Positions 18,273 through 27,281 of a DNA stretch of 64,000 bases are shown here, one piece after another. The position numbers were made by a program, and so were the translations under genes. Numbering within the stretch: position 1 is the stretch's first letter; the number at the start of each line of letters is the position of its first letter. A model generated the notes under the pieces. It worked only from the letters and a program-made list of their open reading frames with translations. It was not told the DNA's origin and did no database searches. The DNA is from Sphingomonas sp. PsM26 (GTDB lineage: Bacteria; Pseudomonadota; Alphaproteobacteria; Sphingomonadales; Sphingomonadaceae), in NCBI GenBank assembly GCA_030433805.1, contig JARUXA010000007.1, positions 62,001 through 126,000 of the forward strand. Direction: 5' to 3'.

Positions 18273-19298
18273 ATGACTCGCCCCGTTCCGGGGCTTGATC
18301 CCGCGCTGGTGGCGCGGTTCGGCGTGGATCTCACGCAGACGTTAGGTGAGCCGTTGCCGCACGGCGCATCGCTAGCCTTGGCCGTGTCGGGCGGGCCCGA
18401 CAGCATGGCGATGCTTGCGTTGGCGACGGCCGCGTTTCCAGGACAGATCCGTGCCGCGACGGTGGATCATGGCTTGCGCCCGGCGGCGGTCGACGAAGCG
18501 GCGATGGTGGCACGCTGGTGCGCCGCCGCGGGCGTGCCGCACCAAACACTAGTGTTGCGCGACGCGATCGGCCCCAGCAGGATTCAGGAGACGGCGCGGG
18601 CGCTGCGTTACGATCTGCTCGGACGCTGGGTCGCTGAAATCGGTGCTGTTGCGCTGGCGACTGCGCATCATGTCGAGGATCAGGCCGAGACGGTGCTGAT
18701 GCGTGCGGTCCGCGGGAGCGGTCCGGCGGGGCTGGCCGGTATTCGGTCTCACCGAATTGCGTTTCAAGGGGAAGAGACCCCCATTGGGTTTGCGATCGTT
18801 CGGCCCCTGCTCGGATGGCGACGCGCCGATCTTCGCGCGGTGGTGGTTTCCGCCGACGTGCCGTTCGTCGATGACCCGAGCAACGCCGATCAGCAGTTCG
18901 AACGCGTCCGGGTTCGGCGCTTGCTTGCGGAAACGCCGTGGCTCGACTCGGTGGGGCTTGCCCGCACCGCGCAGCATGTGGGCGAGGCGCATGCGGCGCT
19001 CGAAGAGATCGCCGAATGGCTGTGGAGCGAGCGGCTCGTCCCGGACGATTCGGGGGGTATCAAGCTGCGCATCGCGGAGTTGCCGCGCGCGGTGCAGCGG
19101 ATGCTGGTGCGCAAGGCCATTCTCGATATGCGCCAATCCGCGCGAATCACCCGCCCCGCGTTCGATCATTCCAGCAACATCGAGCCATTGCTGACCGCGC
19201 TTCAGGCCGGCATTTCGGCAACGCAAGGTGGCGTGATGGGGTCTGCAGACGCGGGAATGTGGCGATTCGACACAGAACCGCCGCGCCGATCACGCTGA
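18273..19298 (+). CDS. tilS: tRNA(Ile)-lysidine synthase TilS
   Basis: TilS modifies C34 of tRNA-Ile(CAU) to lysidine so that it reads AUA. The 341-residue protein has the PP-loop SGGPDSMAML near residue 37, the ATVDHGLRP segment, LATAHHVEDQAETVLMR and the PFVDDPSN motif. The N-terminal catalytic domain is complete and a shortened C-terminal region follows, as is common in Alphaproteobacteria. It begins one base after cpoB stops and is followed after 81 bases by ftsH, the classic tilS-ftsH order. Confidence 0.95.
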   Translation: MTRPVPGLDPALVARFGVDLTQTLGEPLPHGASLALAVSGGPDSMAMLALATAAFPGQIRAATVDHGLRPAAVDEAAMVARWCAAAGVPHQTLVLRDAIGPSRIQETARALRYDLLGRWVAEIGAVALATAHHVEDQAETVLMRAVRGSGPAGLAGIRSHRIAFQGEETPIGFAIVRPLLGWRRADLRAVVVSADVPFVDDPSNADQQFERVRVRRLLAETPWLDSVGLARTAQHVGEAHAALEEIAEWLWSERLVPDDSGGIKLRIAELPRAVQRMLVRKAILDMRQSARITRPAFDHSSNIEPLLTALQAGISATQGGVMGSADAGMWRFDTEPPRRSR

Positions 19299-19379
19299 TC
19301 GACGATTCCCCTGTGACGTTCCATTGCCATTAATCCTTCTGTGCTTATCTTCAGGGTTCGAGAAAGGTACGACCCACCC

Positions 19380-21332
19380 ATGAACGATAACGAAAAGCCG
19401 CCCGAAGGGCCGAACCCCTGGATGAAGTCGCTGCTTATCTGGGTCGGTATCCTGGTAGCACTCGCGCTCTTCGTAACGTTGATCGACACGCGGACCGCGA
19501 CGACCGGTGCGAACCAGATCGCCTACTCCGCCTTCCTCGACAAGGTCGAGGGCGGCACGGTGCGCGACGTCAATATCGCAGGCGAGGTCGTTACCGGCAC
19601 CTATACCGACAACACCAAATTCCGCACCTTCGCGCCGCAGGACCCGCGTCTGACCGACCGCCTGCGTGAAAAGGGCGTCGTGATCAGCGCCAAGCCTGAA
19701 GATGGCGCGCCGATCTGGCAGATCCTGTTGATGCAATCCCTGCCGTTCTTCCTGTTCCTGGGGCTTGGCTACTTCGTGCTTCGCCAGATGCAGAAGAACA
19801 GTGGCTCGGGCGCGATGGGTTTCGGCAAGAGCCGCGCAAAGATGCTCACGCAGAAGGAAGGCAAGGTCACCTTCGCCGATGTCGCTGGCATTGACGAGGC
19901 CCGTGAGGAACTGGAGGAGATCGTCGAGTTCCTCAAGGACCCGACCAAGTTTGCGCGTCTCGGCGGCAAGATCCCCAAGGGCGCGCTGCTTGTCGGCTCA
20001 CCCGGTACCGGCAAGACGTTGCTCGCCCGCGCGATCGCGGGTGAAGCAGGCGTTCCGTTCTTCACCATCTCGGGTTCGGACTTCGTCGAAATGTTCGTCG
20101 GTGTCGGTGCAAGCCGTGTCCGCGACATGTTCGAGCAGGCCAAGAAGTCCGCGCCGTGCATCGTCTTCATCGACGAGATCGACGCGGTCGGTCGTCATCG
20201 CGGTGCCGGACTCGGCAATGGCAATGACGAGCGCGAGCAGACACTCAACCAGCTGCTGGTTGAAATGGATGGGTTCGAGGCGAACGAAGGCATCATCATC
20301 ATCGCCGCGACCAACCGTCCCGACGTGCTCGACCCTGCGCTGCTGCGTCCAGGCCGGTTCGATCGTCAGGTCGTCGTGCCGCGGCCCGACATCGAGGGTC
20401 GCATCAAGATCGTCGAAGTGCATATGAAGAAGGTGCCGCTGGCGCCCGACGTCGACGCCCGCGTCATTGCGCGCGGTACGCCAGGCTTCTCGGGTGCCGA
20501 TCTCGCAAACCTCGTCAACGAGGCGGCGCTGACGGCTGCACGCAAGGGCAAGCGTCTGGTCGCGATGGCCGAGTTCGAGGAAGCCAAGGACAAGGTCATG
20601 ATGGGTGCCGAGCGGCGCTCGATGGTGATGACCGAGGACGAGAAGCGGATGACCGCCTATCATGAGGCCGGCCATGCGATTGTTTCGATCCACGAGGCGG
20701 CATCGGACCCGATCCACAAGGCAACGATCATTCCGCGCGGTCGCGCTCTGGGTATGGTGATGCGTCTGCCGGAGCGGGACTCGTACAGCTATCACCGCGA
20801 CAAGATGTACGCGAACCTTGCGGTCGCCATGGGCGGTCGTGTCGCCGAGGAAGTGATCTTCGGGTACGACAAGGTATCGTCGGGGGCGTCTTCGGACATC
20901 CAATATGCGACGGGTCTGGCACGCGACATGGTCACCAAGTGGGGCATGTCGGACAAGGTCGGCCCGGTCGAGTATGCCCAGCCGGAAGGCGAGTCGTTCC
21001 TCGGCTATTCCAGTTCGCAGCCGGTTCGCATGTCGAACCAGACCGCGCAGCTGATCGACGACGAGATCAAGACGATCGTCCAAGGTGGCCTCGACCGCGC
21101 CAAGCATCTGCTGACGCATCATATCGATCAGTTGCACCTGCTCGCAGGGGCGTTGCTCGAATATGAGACGCTCTCGGGCGACGAGATCAAGTCGCTGATC
21201 GCGGACGGCAGCATGTCGCGGGATGATGGGCCGAAAAGCCCGACCGTCCCCGGCGCGGGCACGTCGATCCCTAAGACGCGGCGACCCAAGGGTGGTGGCC
21301 CGTTCGGTAGCCCGGCACCAGCCGGGGCCTGA
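19380..21332 (+). CDS. ftsH: ATP-dependent zinc metalloprotease FtsH
   Basis: This 650-residue inner-membrane protease degrades misfolded membrane proteins and short-lived regulators. Two transmembrane helices are seen ([18 protein letters not shown] and [19 protein letters not shown]) flanking a periplasmic domain. Then follow Walker [14 protein letters not shown], Walker [10 protein letters not shown], the pore loop region, and the zinc site YHEAGHAIV at about 426. The C-terminal tail ([18 protein letters not shown]) is disordered. It ends with a strong terminator-like hairpin at 21353-21386. Confidence 0.98.
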   Translation: MNDNEKPPEGPNPWMKSLLIWVGILVALALFVTLIDTRTATTGANQIAYSAFLDKVEGGTVRDVNIAGEVVTGTYTDNTKFRTFAPQDPRLTDRLREKGVVISAKPEDGAPIWQILLMQSLPFFLFLGLGYFVLRQMQKNSGSGAMGFGKSRAKMLTQKEGKVTFADVAGIDEAREELEEIVEFLKDPTKFARLGGKIPKGALLVGSPGTGKTLLARAIAGEAGVPFFTISGSDFVEMFVGVGASRVRDMFEQAKKSAPCIVFIDEIDAVGRHRGAGLGNGNDEREQTLNQLLVEMDGFEANEGIIIIAATNRPDVLDPALLRPGRFDRQVVVPRPDIEGRIKIVEVHMKKVPLAPDVDARVIARGTPGFSGADLANLVNEAALTAARKGKRLVAMAEFEEAKDKVMMGAERRSMVMTEDEKRMTAYHEAGHAIVSIHEAASDPIHKATIIPRGRALGMVMRLPERDSYSYHRDKMYANLAVAMGGRVAEEVIFGYDKVSSGASSDIQYATGLARDMVTKWGMSDKVGPVEYAQPEGESFLGYSSSQPVRMSNQTAQLIDDEIKTIVQGGLDRAKHLLTHHIDQLHLLAGALLEYETLSGDEIKSLIADGSMSRDDGPKSPTVPGAGTSIPKTRRPKGGGPFGSPAPAGA

Positions 21333-21352
21333 CCCGCACAGGAGTTCGGAAC

Positions 21353-21386
21353 AAGGCGTCGTCCCGACCGGGACGGCGCCTTTTTT
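21353..21386 (+). terminator. Rho-independent terminator of ftsH
   Basis: Arms 21353-21365 and 21370-21382 form a 13-bp GC-rich stem with one wobble pair and a GACC loop, followed by T6 (21381-21386). This is a textbook intrinsic terminator 20 bases after the ftsH stop. Confidence 0.9.
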
Positions 21387-21491
21387 CGTATCGGGCACCG
21401 TCATGAGATGGCTTGGTGTCGATGCGACCCGACTATTCTCACGTCCCTGCTGACCATCCTGTGGCCAACATTTTACCGATAGCTGTCGCGC

Positions 21492-22559
21492 CTATTCGGC
21501 GATCATCCCCAGCACCCCCACGAAGAACAGCAAGCCCGCCAGATACGCCGAGCACACCAGCGCCACCGTCCGCCACGCTGCGCCCAACCGACTAAGCCGG
21601 TACGCCCCCTTGAGCTGCCGATACATGTGCAGCGGTGGTCCGAGCACGAAGATCGTCGCGATCAGTTTGCCGGGAACCCCGATCGCGAGCAGGATCGTGA
21701 GGAACACCGTCCCCATCGTCATCGCCGACAACGAGTAGATCGCGAAGATTGCGTGGTCATACGGTCCGACATCGCGTCGGAACGCGAACAGCAGCCAGAT
21801 GAACGGCAGCGAGATCGGAATCAGTGCCCAGCTGAACTTATATGCGGTCGATTGCAGCTTGTAGAGGAACAGCTTGGGTTCGGCGAACGCATGCGCGATC
21901 CGTTCATCCAGCATCGCGCTGCCGGTGTTGATCTCGCCCACGGTGATCGGTTTGCTGAAATCGCCGCGCGTCAGCGCCTTTGCCGATTGCAGCCCCTCCG
22001 CGGTCTTGCGCAATGCCTTCAGTTCGATTGCGATCTCGGCGGTGTTACCCGCTTTGTCGCGGCGTTGCTCGAGCGCGGCGATCCGGGCCTGGGTGTCGTC
22101 GATTTCGGATTGCAGCTTTGCGGGCGTCATTTTCGCGCCCTGTCGTTCGGCCACACTCGTGCCGCCAATCGGGCCGCCCACCGTTTCGAACGTCGCGACC
22201 ATCAGGAACACCGAGAACAGGAACAGCGCTAGCGGTGACACGAACCGTACGCGTTCGCCCGCAATATAGCGCCGGGTCAGCGCGCCGGGGCGGGTGAACA
22301 GCATGGGGAGCGTTCGCCAGATCTTGCCCTCGAAATGAAAGACGCCGTGCAACAGGTCATGCCCGATCGAGGCCAGCGTGCGATGGACATGCGCTGCCTG
22401 GCCGCACCGGTAACAGAAATCGCCCGAAAGCCGTGTCCCGCAATTCAGGCACAAGCCAGCGGTCGTATGCCCTTGAGCCGCCTGATCTCGATAGGGGTCG
22501 ATTGCGTGCGCCACGAGTACCCCCGTCGCTGCATCCCCCGCCGCCGACAGTTCGCTCAT
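21492..22559 (-). CDS. DUF3667 family membrane protein
   Basis: This 355-residue protein has near its N-terminus a zinc-ribbon-like pair of cysteine motifs ([19 protein letters not shown]), followed by the DUF3667 segment [20 protein letters not shown] and [21 protein letters not shown] transmembrane helix follows near residue 110, then a periplasmic helical stretch and at least four more helices at the C-terminus. The family is common in Bacteroidetes and sphingomonads, with no known function. The reverse-strand gene is divergent from proA by 71 bases. Confidence 0.85.
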   Translation of the reverse strand: MSELSAAGDAATGVLVAHAIDPYRDQAAQGHTTAGLCLNCGTRLSGDFCYRCGQAAHVHRTLASIGHDLLHGVFHFEGKIWRTLPMLFTRPGALTRRYIAGERVRFVSPLALFLFSVFLMVATFETVGGPIGGTSVAERQGAKMTPAKLQSEIDDTQARIAALEQRRDKAGNTAEIAIELKALRKTAEGLQSAKALTRGDFSKPITVGEINTGSAMLDERIAHAFAEPKLFLYKLQSTAYKFSWALIPISLPFIWLLFAFRRDVGPYDHAIFAIYSLSAMTMGTVFLTILLAIGVPGKLIATIFVLGPPLHMYRQLKGAYRLSRLGAAWRTVALVCSAYLAGLLFFVGVLGMIAE

Positions 22560-22630
22560 GCGCTTTTCCCCTGATGCGCGGCGCAGATAGGCTTTGCCGC
22601 AATCCCCGGGGTCATGATAGCGAGCCCGTA

Positions 22631-23899
22631 ATGACCGATGCAACCGCCCTTGTTGCCGACCTGACGCGCGCCGCGCGCGCCGCCGCACGAACGCTGGCCA
22701 CCTTGCCGACCGCGACGAAGGCGAGTGCGTTGCGCGCCGCGGCGGATGCGTTGCGCGCGGCCGAAGGGGCGATCGTCGCCGCCAATGCGGTCGATATGGC
22801 CAGGGCAACCGCCGCCGGGCTTTCCAACGCGTTGCTCGATCGTCTGCGGCTCGACGGCGCGCGCGTGCGTGCGATGGCGGACGGCGTTGCCGCGGTCGCA
22901 AGCCTGTCCGACCCCGTCGGCGCTTTGATCGATGAGCGGGTGCGCCCCAACGGGCTGGTGCTGCGCCGTGTTCGCGTGCCCATCGGGGTGATCGGGATCA
23001 TCTACGAAAGCCGGCCCAACGTCACCGCCGACGCAGCGGCGCTCGGCGTGATGGCGGGCAATGCCGTGATCCTGCGCGGCGGGTCGGAGGCGATCGAAAG
23101 CAACCGCGCGATCCACGCCGCGCTGATCGATGGCTTCGCCGCGCACGGTGTTCCCGCCGACGCGGCCCAACTCGTGCCGACCATCGATCGCGCTGCGGTC
23201 GGCGCGATGCTCACTGCGGACGGATCGAGCGGCGGCGCTGCGATCGATCTGATCATCCCGCGCGGCGGCAAGGGCCTTGTCGCGCGCGTCCAGGCGGAGG
23301 CGCGCGTACCGGTGCTCGCGCATCTCGACGGGATCAACCACGTCTATGTTGACGCCTCCGCCGATCCGGCGATGGCGCAGGCGATCGTCCGCGACGCGAA
23401 GCTGCGCCGCACCGGTGTGTGTGGCGCGATGGAGACCCTGCTGATCGACCGCGATTATCCGCAGGCTTCGGCGCTGGTTGCAGCCTTGTCCGACGCCGGG
23501 TGCGAGGTCCGCGTCGATGCCACATTGGCGCGGCACTTTCCCGATTTGCCGCACGCGAGCGACGCCGATTGGGATACGGAATATCTCGATGCCATCGCCT
23601 CGGCCGCGTTGGTCGACGGGGTGGACGGCGCGATCGCCCACATTGCGCGTCACGGGTCGCACCATACTGACGCAATCATCGCCTCGGACTCGGCGATTGC
23701 CGACCGTTTCCTCACACAGGTGGACAGTGCAATCGTGCTGTGGAACGCCTCGACTCAATTTGCCGATGGCGGCGAGTTCGGGCTCGGCGCGGAGATCGGC
23801 ATCGCGACCGGGCGGCTGCACGCGCGCGGGCCGGTCGCACTGGAAGGGCTGACGACGTATAAATGGGTCGGCTACGGCACCGGCCAGGTGCGGGGTTGA
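22631..23899 (+). CDS. proA: Gamma-glutamyl phosphate reductase ProA
   Basis: ProA makes glutamate-5-semialdehyde, the second step of proline synthesis. The 422-residue protein shows the family features: [21 protein letters not shown], the [14 protein letters not shown] loop, [11 protein letters not shown] and the active-site cysteine in [15 protein letters not shown]. The end ([12 protein letters not shown]) is the ProA C-terminal signature. ATG 22631 follows a spacer from the divergent DUF3667 gene. proB is not in this window. The promoter of the following toxin-antitoxin pair overlaps its stop codon. Confidence 0.97.
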   Translation: MTDATALVADLTRAARAAARTLATLPTATKASALRAAADALRAAEGAIVAANAVDMARATAAGLSNALLDRLRLDGARVRAMADGVAAVASLSDPVGALIDERVRPNGLVLRRVRVPIGVIGIIYESRPNVTADAAALGVMAGNAVILRGGSEAIESNRAIHAALIDGFAAHGVPADAAQLVPTIDRAAVGAMLTADGSSGGAAIDLIIPRGGKGLVARVQAEARVPVLAHLDGINHVYVDASADPAMAQAIVRDAKLRRTGVCGAMETLLIDRDYPQASALVAALSDAGCEVRVDATLARHFPDLPHASDADWDTEYLDAIASAALVDGVDGAIAHIARHGSHHTDAIIASDSAIADRFLTQVDSAIVLWNASTQFADGGEFGLGAEIGIATGRLHARGPVALEGLTTYKWVGYGTGQVRG

Positions 23900-23923
23900 C
23901 CGTCTGCACCGCTTGTATACATT
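23896..23923 (+). promoter_or_regulatory. Putative promoter and operator of the RHH/ParE pair
   Basis: TTGACC (23896-23901) overlaps the proA stop. The perfect palindrome TGTATACA (23914-23921) lies nine bases before the antitoxin ATG and overlaps a possible -10 (TACATT, 16-base spacer). RHH antitoxins bind such short palindromes to repress their own operon, so autoregulation is likely. Confidence 0.45.
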
Positions 23924-23929
23924 TGATGC

Positions 23930-24184
23930 ATGAGCAAGACATCGGTCATCACGACGCGGCTCGACGCGGAGACACTCGCATCTGTCGACCGTATCGCCGC
24001 GGCGCAGGGGCGTAGCCGCGCCTGGTTTGCGGCGGAGGCCATTCGGCGGACGGTCGAAGCGGAAGCGGAATTTGAGGCGTTCGTTCAGGCTGGCATCGAT
24101 TCGGCGGATCGTGGCGAATTGACCGGTCAGGATCAGGTCTTCGAGGATCTCAAGACGCGCAGGCAACAGCGCGGCGTCGCTTGA
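23930..24184 (+). CDS. Ribbon-helix-helix (CopG/RHH_1) antitoxin
   Basis: This 84-residue protein begins with a canonical RHH motif (VITTRLDAETLASVDRIAAA, then RSRAWFAAEAIRR) and ends in a charged tail that would bind the toxin. A GTG-started ParE-like gene follows after 7 bases. As in other such pairs, it should neutralise the toxin and repress the operon through the palindrome at 23914-23921. It sits directly ahead of the essential nadD gene. Confidence 0.9.
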   Translation: MSKTSVITTRLDAETLASVDRIAAAQGRSRAWFAAEAIRRTVEAEAEFEAFVQAGIDSADRGELTGQDQVFEDLKTRRQQRGVA

Positions 24185-24191
24185 TCCTGCG

Positions 24192-24476
24192 GTGAACAGG
24201 ATCGAGTGGACCGGACCCGCCATCGCGGATCTGTACGATATCGACGATTACTGGTCGGCATATTCGAATGACGCAGCCGAGCGCATGGCGGATCGGATTC
24301 AGGCGGCTGCGGCCTTCCTTGGGACCATGCCGCGCGCAGGACCCGTTCTGCGGCGGGAGGACGCGCGAAAATGGCGGATCCCCGCGTCGCCCTATATCCT
24401 GATCTACCGGGTGCTTGATGACCGGATCCAGATCCTTCGCATCCGTCACGGACGCGAGAACTGGACGTTCGAATGA
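24192..24476 (+). CDS. ParE/RelE-superfamily toxin
   Basis: This 94-residue protein has the ParE fold pattern: IEWTGPAIADLYDIDDYWS, then a helix ending GPVLRREDARKWRIPASPYI and the final strands LIYRVLDDRIQILRIRHGRENW. ParE toxins inhibit DNA gyrase; RelE relatives cleave mRNA. The start is GTG 24192. Its TGA overlaps the ATG of nadD (ATGA), so toxin and nadD translation should be coupled. The reading frame is intact, unlike the ParE at 11571. Confidence 0.9.
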   Translation: MNRIEWTGPAIADLYDIDDYWSAYSNDAAERMADRIQAAAAFLGTMPRAGPVLRREDARKWRIPASPYILIYRVLDDRIQILRIRHGRENWTFE

Positions 24477-25090
24477 CTCGCATCGGCATCCTCGGCGGGT
24501 CTTTCAATCCCGCGCATGCTGGGCACCGCGCGATCAGCCTTGCTGCGATCAAGGCGCTGGGCCTGGACGAAGTGTGGTGGCTGGTCTCGCCGGGCAACCC
24601 GCTCAAGCAGACCCGCAGCGACATGGCGCCGTTCGCCGCACGCGTTGCGTCCGCGACGCGGATGGCCCGCCGCGCACCGATCCGCGTCAGCACGATCGAA
24701 CAGCGTCTCGGCACACGCTACACCGTCGATACCGTCACCAAATTGCGTCGCCTTTACCCCAAGAAGCACTTCATCTGGCTGATGGGGGCGGACAATCTCG
24801 CGCAGTTCGACCAGTGGAAAGGGTGGCGCAGAATCGCGCGTGAGGTTCCGATTGCGGTAATCGCGCGTCCGGGGTATGACAGCGATGCTCTCGCGGCTCC
24901 CGCGATGGGTTGGTTGCGGCGCGCTCGTCGGCCCGCACACCAGGCGAAGAACTGGACGCAGTGGAGATTGCCGGCCCTCGTGCTGTTGCGCTTCCGCCCC
25001 GACCCGCGCTCCGCGACGCAGCTTCGTGCTGCAGACCCCGCCTGGCAGCGGCATTTCCTGCCAGATGCTGTCACTTCCCCTATAGAATAG
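24473..25090 (+). CDS. nadD: Nicotinate-nucleotide adenylyltransferase NadD
   Basis: NadD makes nicotinate adenine dinucleotide from nicotinate mononucleotide and ATP in NAD synthesis. The 205-residue protein shows the nucleotidyltransferase signature GGSFNPAHAGHRAISL and the conserved blocks WWLVSPGNPLKQ, RYTVDTVTKLRRLYP and FIWLMGADNLAQFDQWKGW. The last 40 residues (QAKNWTQWRLPALVLLRF) diverge from the usual ISST/R motif end, and the C-terminus is a little shorter than typical. It overlaps the toxin gene by 4 bases and is followed by rsfS and rlmH. Confidence 0.95.
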   Translation: MTRIGILGGSFNPAHAGHRAISLAAIKALGLDEVWWLVSPGNPLKQTRSDMAPFAARVASATRMARRAPIRVSTIEQRLGTRYTVDTVTKLRRLYPKKHFIWLMGADNLAQFDQWKGWRRIAREVPIAVIARPGYDSDALAAPAMGWLRRARRPAHQAKNWTQWRLPALVLLRFRPDPRSATQLRAADPAWQRHFLPDAVTSPIE

Positions 25091-25098
25091 GAATCGCC

Positions 25099-25509
25099 TT
25101 GGCTTCATCTTCTCCTGTGTATCGCGCGTCCGAACCCGATGAGGTCGAGGCGCTGCATCGGCTCGTGCTCGCGTCGCTCGACGACGATCAGGCGGTCGAT
25201 ACCATTTCGATTCCGCTCGCGGGCAAATCGACGATCGCGGACTATATGGTGATCGCAAGCGGTCGCTCGACTCGTCAGGTTGCGTCGATGGCGCAGAAAC
25301 TGTCCGAGAAGATCAAGGGCGAACTCCGCCGGTCGACCCGGATCGAGGGCCTGCCGACCGCCGATTGGGTGTTGATCGATGCAGGCGACGTGATCGTCCA
25401 TTTGTTCCGCCCCGAGGTTCGCAGCTTCTACAATCTCGAGCGGATGTGGGCCTTCGGCGACGCGCCCACCCCGCCCGCCACGCCCGACCCGTTCGGCGGC
25501 GAAGCATAA
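25099..25509 (+). CDS. rsfS: Ribosome silencing factor RsfS
   Basis: RsfS (Iojap) binds uL14 on the large subunit and blocks subunit joining in starved cells. The 136-residue product has DDQAVDTISIPLAGKSTIADYM, then ASGRSTRQVASMAQ and TADWVLIDAGDVIVHLFRPEVR, all Iojap family signatures. I take TTG 25099 as the start because AGGA at 25089-25092 is six bases upstream; GTG or later starts would cut the N-terminus. It lies between nadD and rlmH, the usual order. Confidence 0.93.
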   Translation: MASSSPVYRASEPDEVEALHRLVLASLDDDQAVDTISIPLAGKSTIADYMVIASGRSTRQVASMAQKLSEKIKGELRRSTRIEGLPTADWVLIDAGDVIVHLFRPEVRSFYNLERMWAFGDAPTPPATPDPFGGEA

Positions 25510-25557
25510 GGCGATCCGTCCGCGCCCCGGCGCGGGCGGACGGACAGGTGGGGACCA

Positions 25558-25980
25558 ATGCTGCTGCATATCGTTGCGCGCGGGCGGATCGGGCGTGGGC
25601 CCGAGTCCGAACTGGTCGATCGCTATGTCAAACGGCTGAATTGGCCGTACAAGCTGACCGAGTTGCCCGACACCGGGGGCAAGATGCCCGTGGTCGATCC
25701 GGGCACGCGGATCGTGCTGCTCGACGAGACGGGTGTCGTGCTCCCTTCGCGCGAGATTGCCGGTACGCTCGAGAAATGGCGTGATTCGGGCGTGCGCGAA
25801 GTCCGCTTCCTGATCGGAGCGGCGGACGGCTTCGATGATGCCGCGCGGGCGGAGGCGGATCTGCTGTTGAGTTTTGGTCGGGCGACTTGGCCGCACTTGC
25901 TCGCACGCGCGATGCTTGCGGAGCAATTGTGGCGCGCAACCAGTATTCTCGCAAACCATCCGTACCACCGTGAAGGCTGA
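25558..25980 (+). CDS. rlmH: 23S rRNA (pseudouridine1915-N3)-methyltransferase RlmH
   Basis: RlmH methylates pseudouridine 1915 in helix 69 of 23S rRNA, using SAM, on the 70S ribosome. The 140-residue SPOUT protein shows VLLDETGVVLPSREIA, then VRFLIGAADGFDDAARAEADLLLSFG and ATWPHLLARAMLAEQLWRA, which make the knot and SAM pocket. The C-terminal HPYHREG is the family ending. The next gene begins at the first base after its stop, so rsfS-rlmH-envC-like is likely one operon. Confidence 0.96.
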   Translation: MLLHIVARGRIGRGPESELVDRYVKRLNWPYKLTELPDTGGKMPVVDPGTRIVLLDETGVVLPSREIAGTLEKWRDSGVREVRFLIGAADGFDDAARAEADLLLSFGRATWPHLLARAMLAEQLWRATSILANHPYHREG

Positions 25981-27174
25981 ATGCGCGCGCGCACGCTGCT
26001 GACGCTGGTCGCGGCAGGATCGCTGTGCGCGACAAGCATGGCGCCGGCGCAACCCTCGCTCGATCGGCGCACGCAATTGTCACGGGCCAGGGCGGACTCG
26101 CGCGCGGCGGCCGAACGGTCGGCGGCGCTTGAGCAGCGTGCGAACGTGGAGCGGGATCAGGCGCGACAGGCGCTCGCGCGTGAAGCGGCGGTGGCCGCGC
26201 GGATCGAGCAGGCGGAAGCCGATATCGTTGCGAGCCAGGCGCAGGTTTCGATCGTCGCCGGTTTGATGGCAGCGCAACGCGCCCAACTGGCTGCGCAGCA
26301 ACGTCCCGTCGCGCGTCTGCTTGCGGCGTTGCAGTCGCTGGCGCGCCGCCCTGCGGTGCTGAGCGTGGTGCAGCCCGGATCGCTCGACGATCTGGTCCAT
26401 GTTCGCGCGGTGCTTGCCGGAGCATTGCCGGTGCTGCGGGCGCGAACCCAGCGCGTCCGCAAGGAGCTAGCGCGTGCGCGGCACCTTCAAGCGCAGAGCG
26501 CGCTGGCGGGGCGGGCGCTCGCCGAGAGCCGGTCGCGGCTGGAGGGACAGCGCCTCGCGCTCAACCGTCTCGAACTGGCACACCGTCTGCGCGCGCGATC
26601 GCTGGGACGCGATGCATTGTTCGAATCGGATCGCGCGATCGCGCTGGGGGAATCCGCGCGCGAGATCGTCGACTTGATGGATCAGGCCGACTCCCAGTCT
26701 GCCACGGAACGGGCGTTGGCAGCCCTGCCGGGTCCCGATCCTCGCCCGGCGCGCGCGGGGGTCACCGGAACGACGGCCATACCCCGCTGGCCGGACGGCG
26801 CACCGTATCGCTTGCCAACGACGGGCAAGCTCGTGACCGGTTTCGGCGAACTCTCCGACGCGGGCGTACGGTCGCGCGGGATGACGTTCGCACCCGGCAG
26901 CAGTGCCGCGGTCGTCGCCCCGGCGGCCGGGCGCGTCGCGTTCGCTGGCCCATTCCGCGGCTATGGCACGATCGTCATCCTCGATCATGGCGGGGGATGG
27001 ACCTCGCTCGTCTTGGGGCTGGGGGCAACGCCGGTCTCGGTTGGCCAGCGGGTTGGCCAGGGAAGCCCGATCGGGACAACCCCCGAGGCGGGCCCCGCGG
27101 CGGAGTCGCCGCGCGTCACGGTGGAGCTGCGGCGGCGCGACCGCGTGATCGATTTCACCCCGCTGCTGGGATGA
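25981..27174 (+). CDS. EnvC-like LytM-domain protein with degenerate active site
   Basis: This 397-residue exported protein has a signal peptide (LLTLVAAGSLCATSMAPAQ), a long coiled-coil region (about 30-240) and a C-terminal LytM/M23 domain (about 275-397). The M23 zinc ligands are missing: where HxxxD should be, the sequence is SRGMTFAPG, and HxH is replaced by SPRVTVELRR. The fold segments GRVAFAGPFRGYGTIVILDHG remain. This matches EnvC, a non-enzymatic activator of amidases during septation. It begins one base after the rlmH stop and precedes ctpA. Confidence 0.85.
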   Translation: MRARTLLTLVAAGSLCATSMAPAQPSLDRRTQLSRARADSRAAAERSAALEQRANVERDQARQALAREAAVAARIEQAEADIVASQAQVSIVAGLMAAQRAQLAAQQRPVARLLAALQSLARRPAVLSVVQPGSLDDLVHVRAVLAGALPVLRARTQRVRKELARARHLQAQSALAGRALAESRSRLEGQRLALNRLELAHRLRARSLGRDALFESDRAIALGESAREIVDLMDQADSQSATERALAALPGPDPRPARAGVTGTTAIPRWPDGAPYRLPTTGKLVTGFGELSDAGVRSRGMTFAPGSSAAVVAPAAGRVAFAGPFRGYGTIVILDHGGGWTSLVLGLGATPVSVGQRVGQGSPIGTTPEAGPAAESPRVTVELRRRDRVIDFTPLLG

Positions 27175-27281
27175 TCACCGCACCGCCTTGTTCCGCTTGC
27201 GTTCATGCGCCATGTGCTTTGATGAACCCATAAACCCGGCTAGGGTACGATCTGCCATCCTGCCGCTCGAGTATTCCGCCA

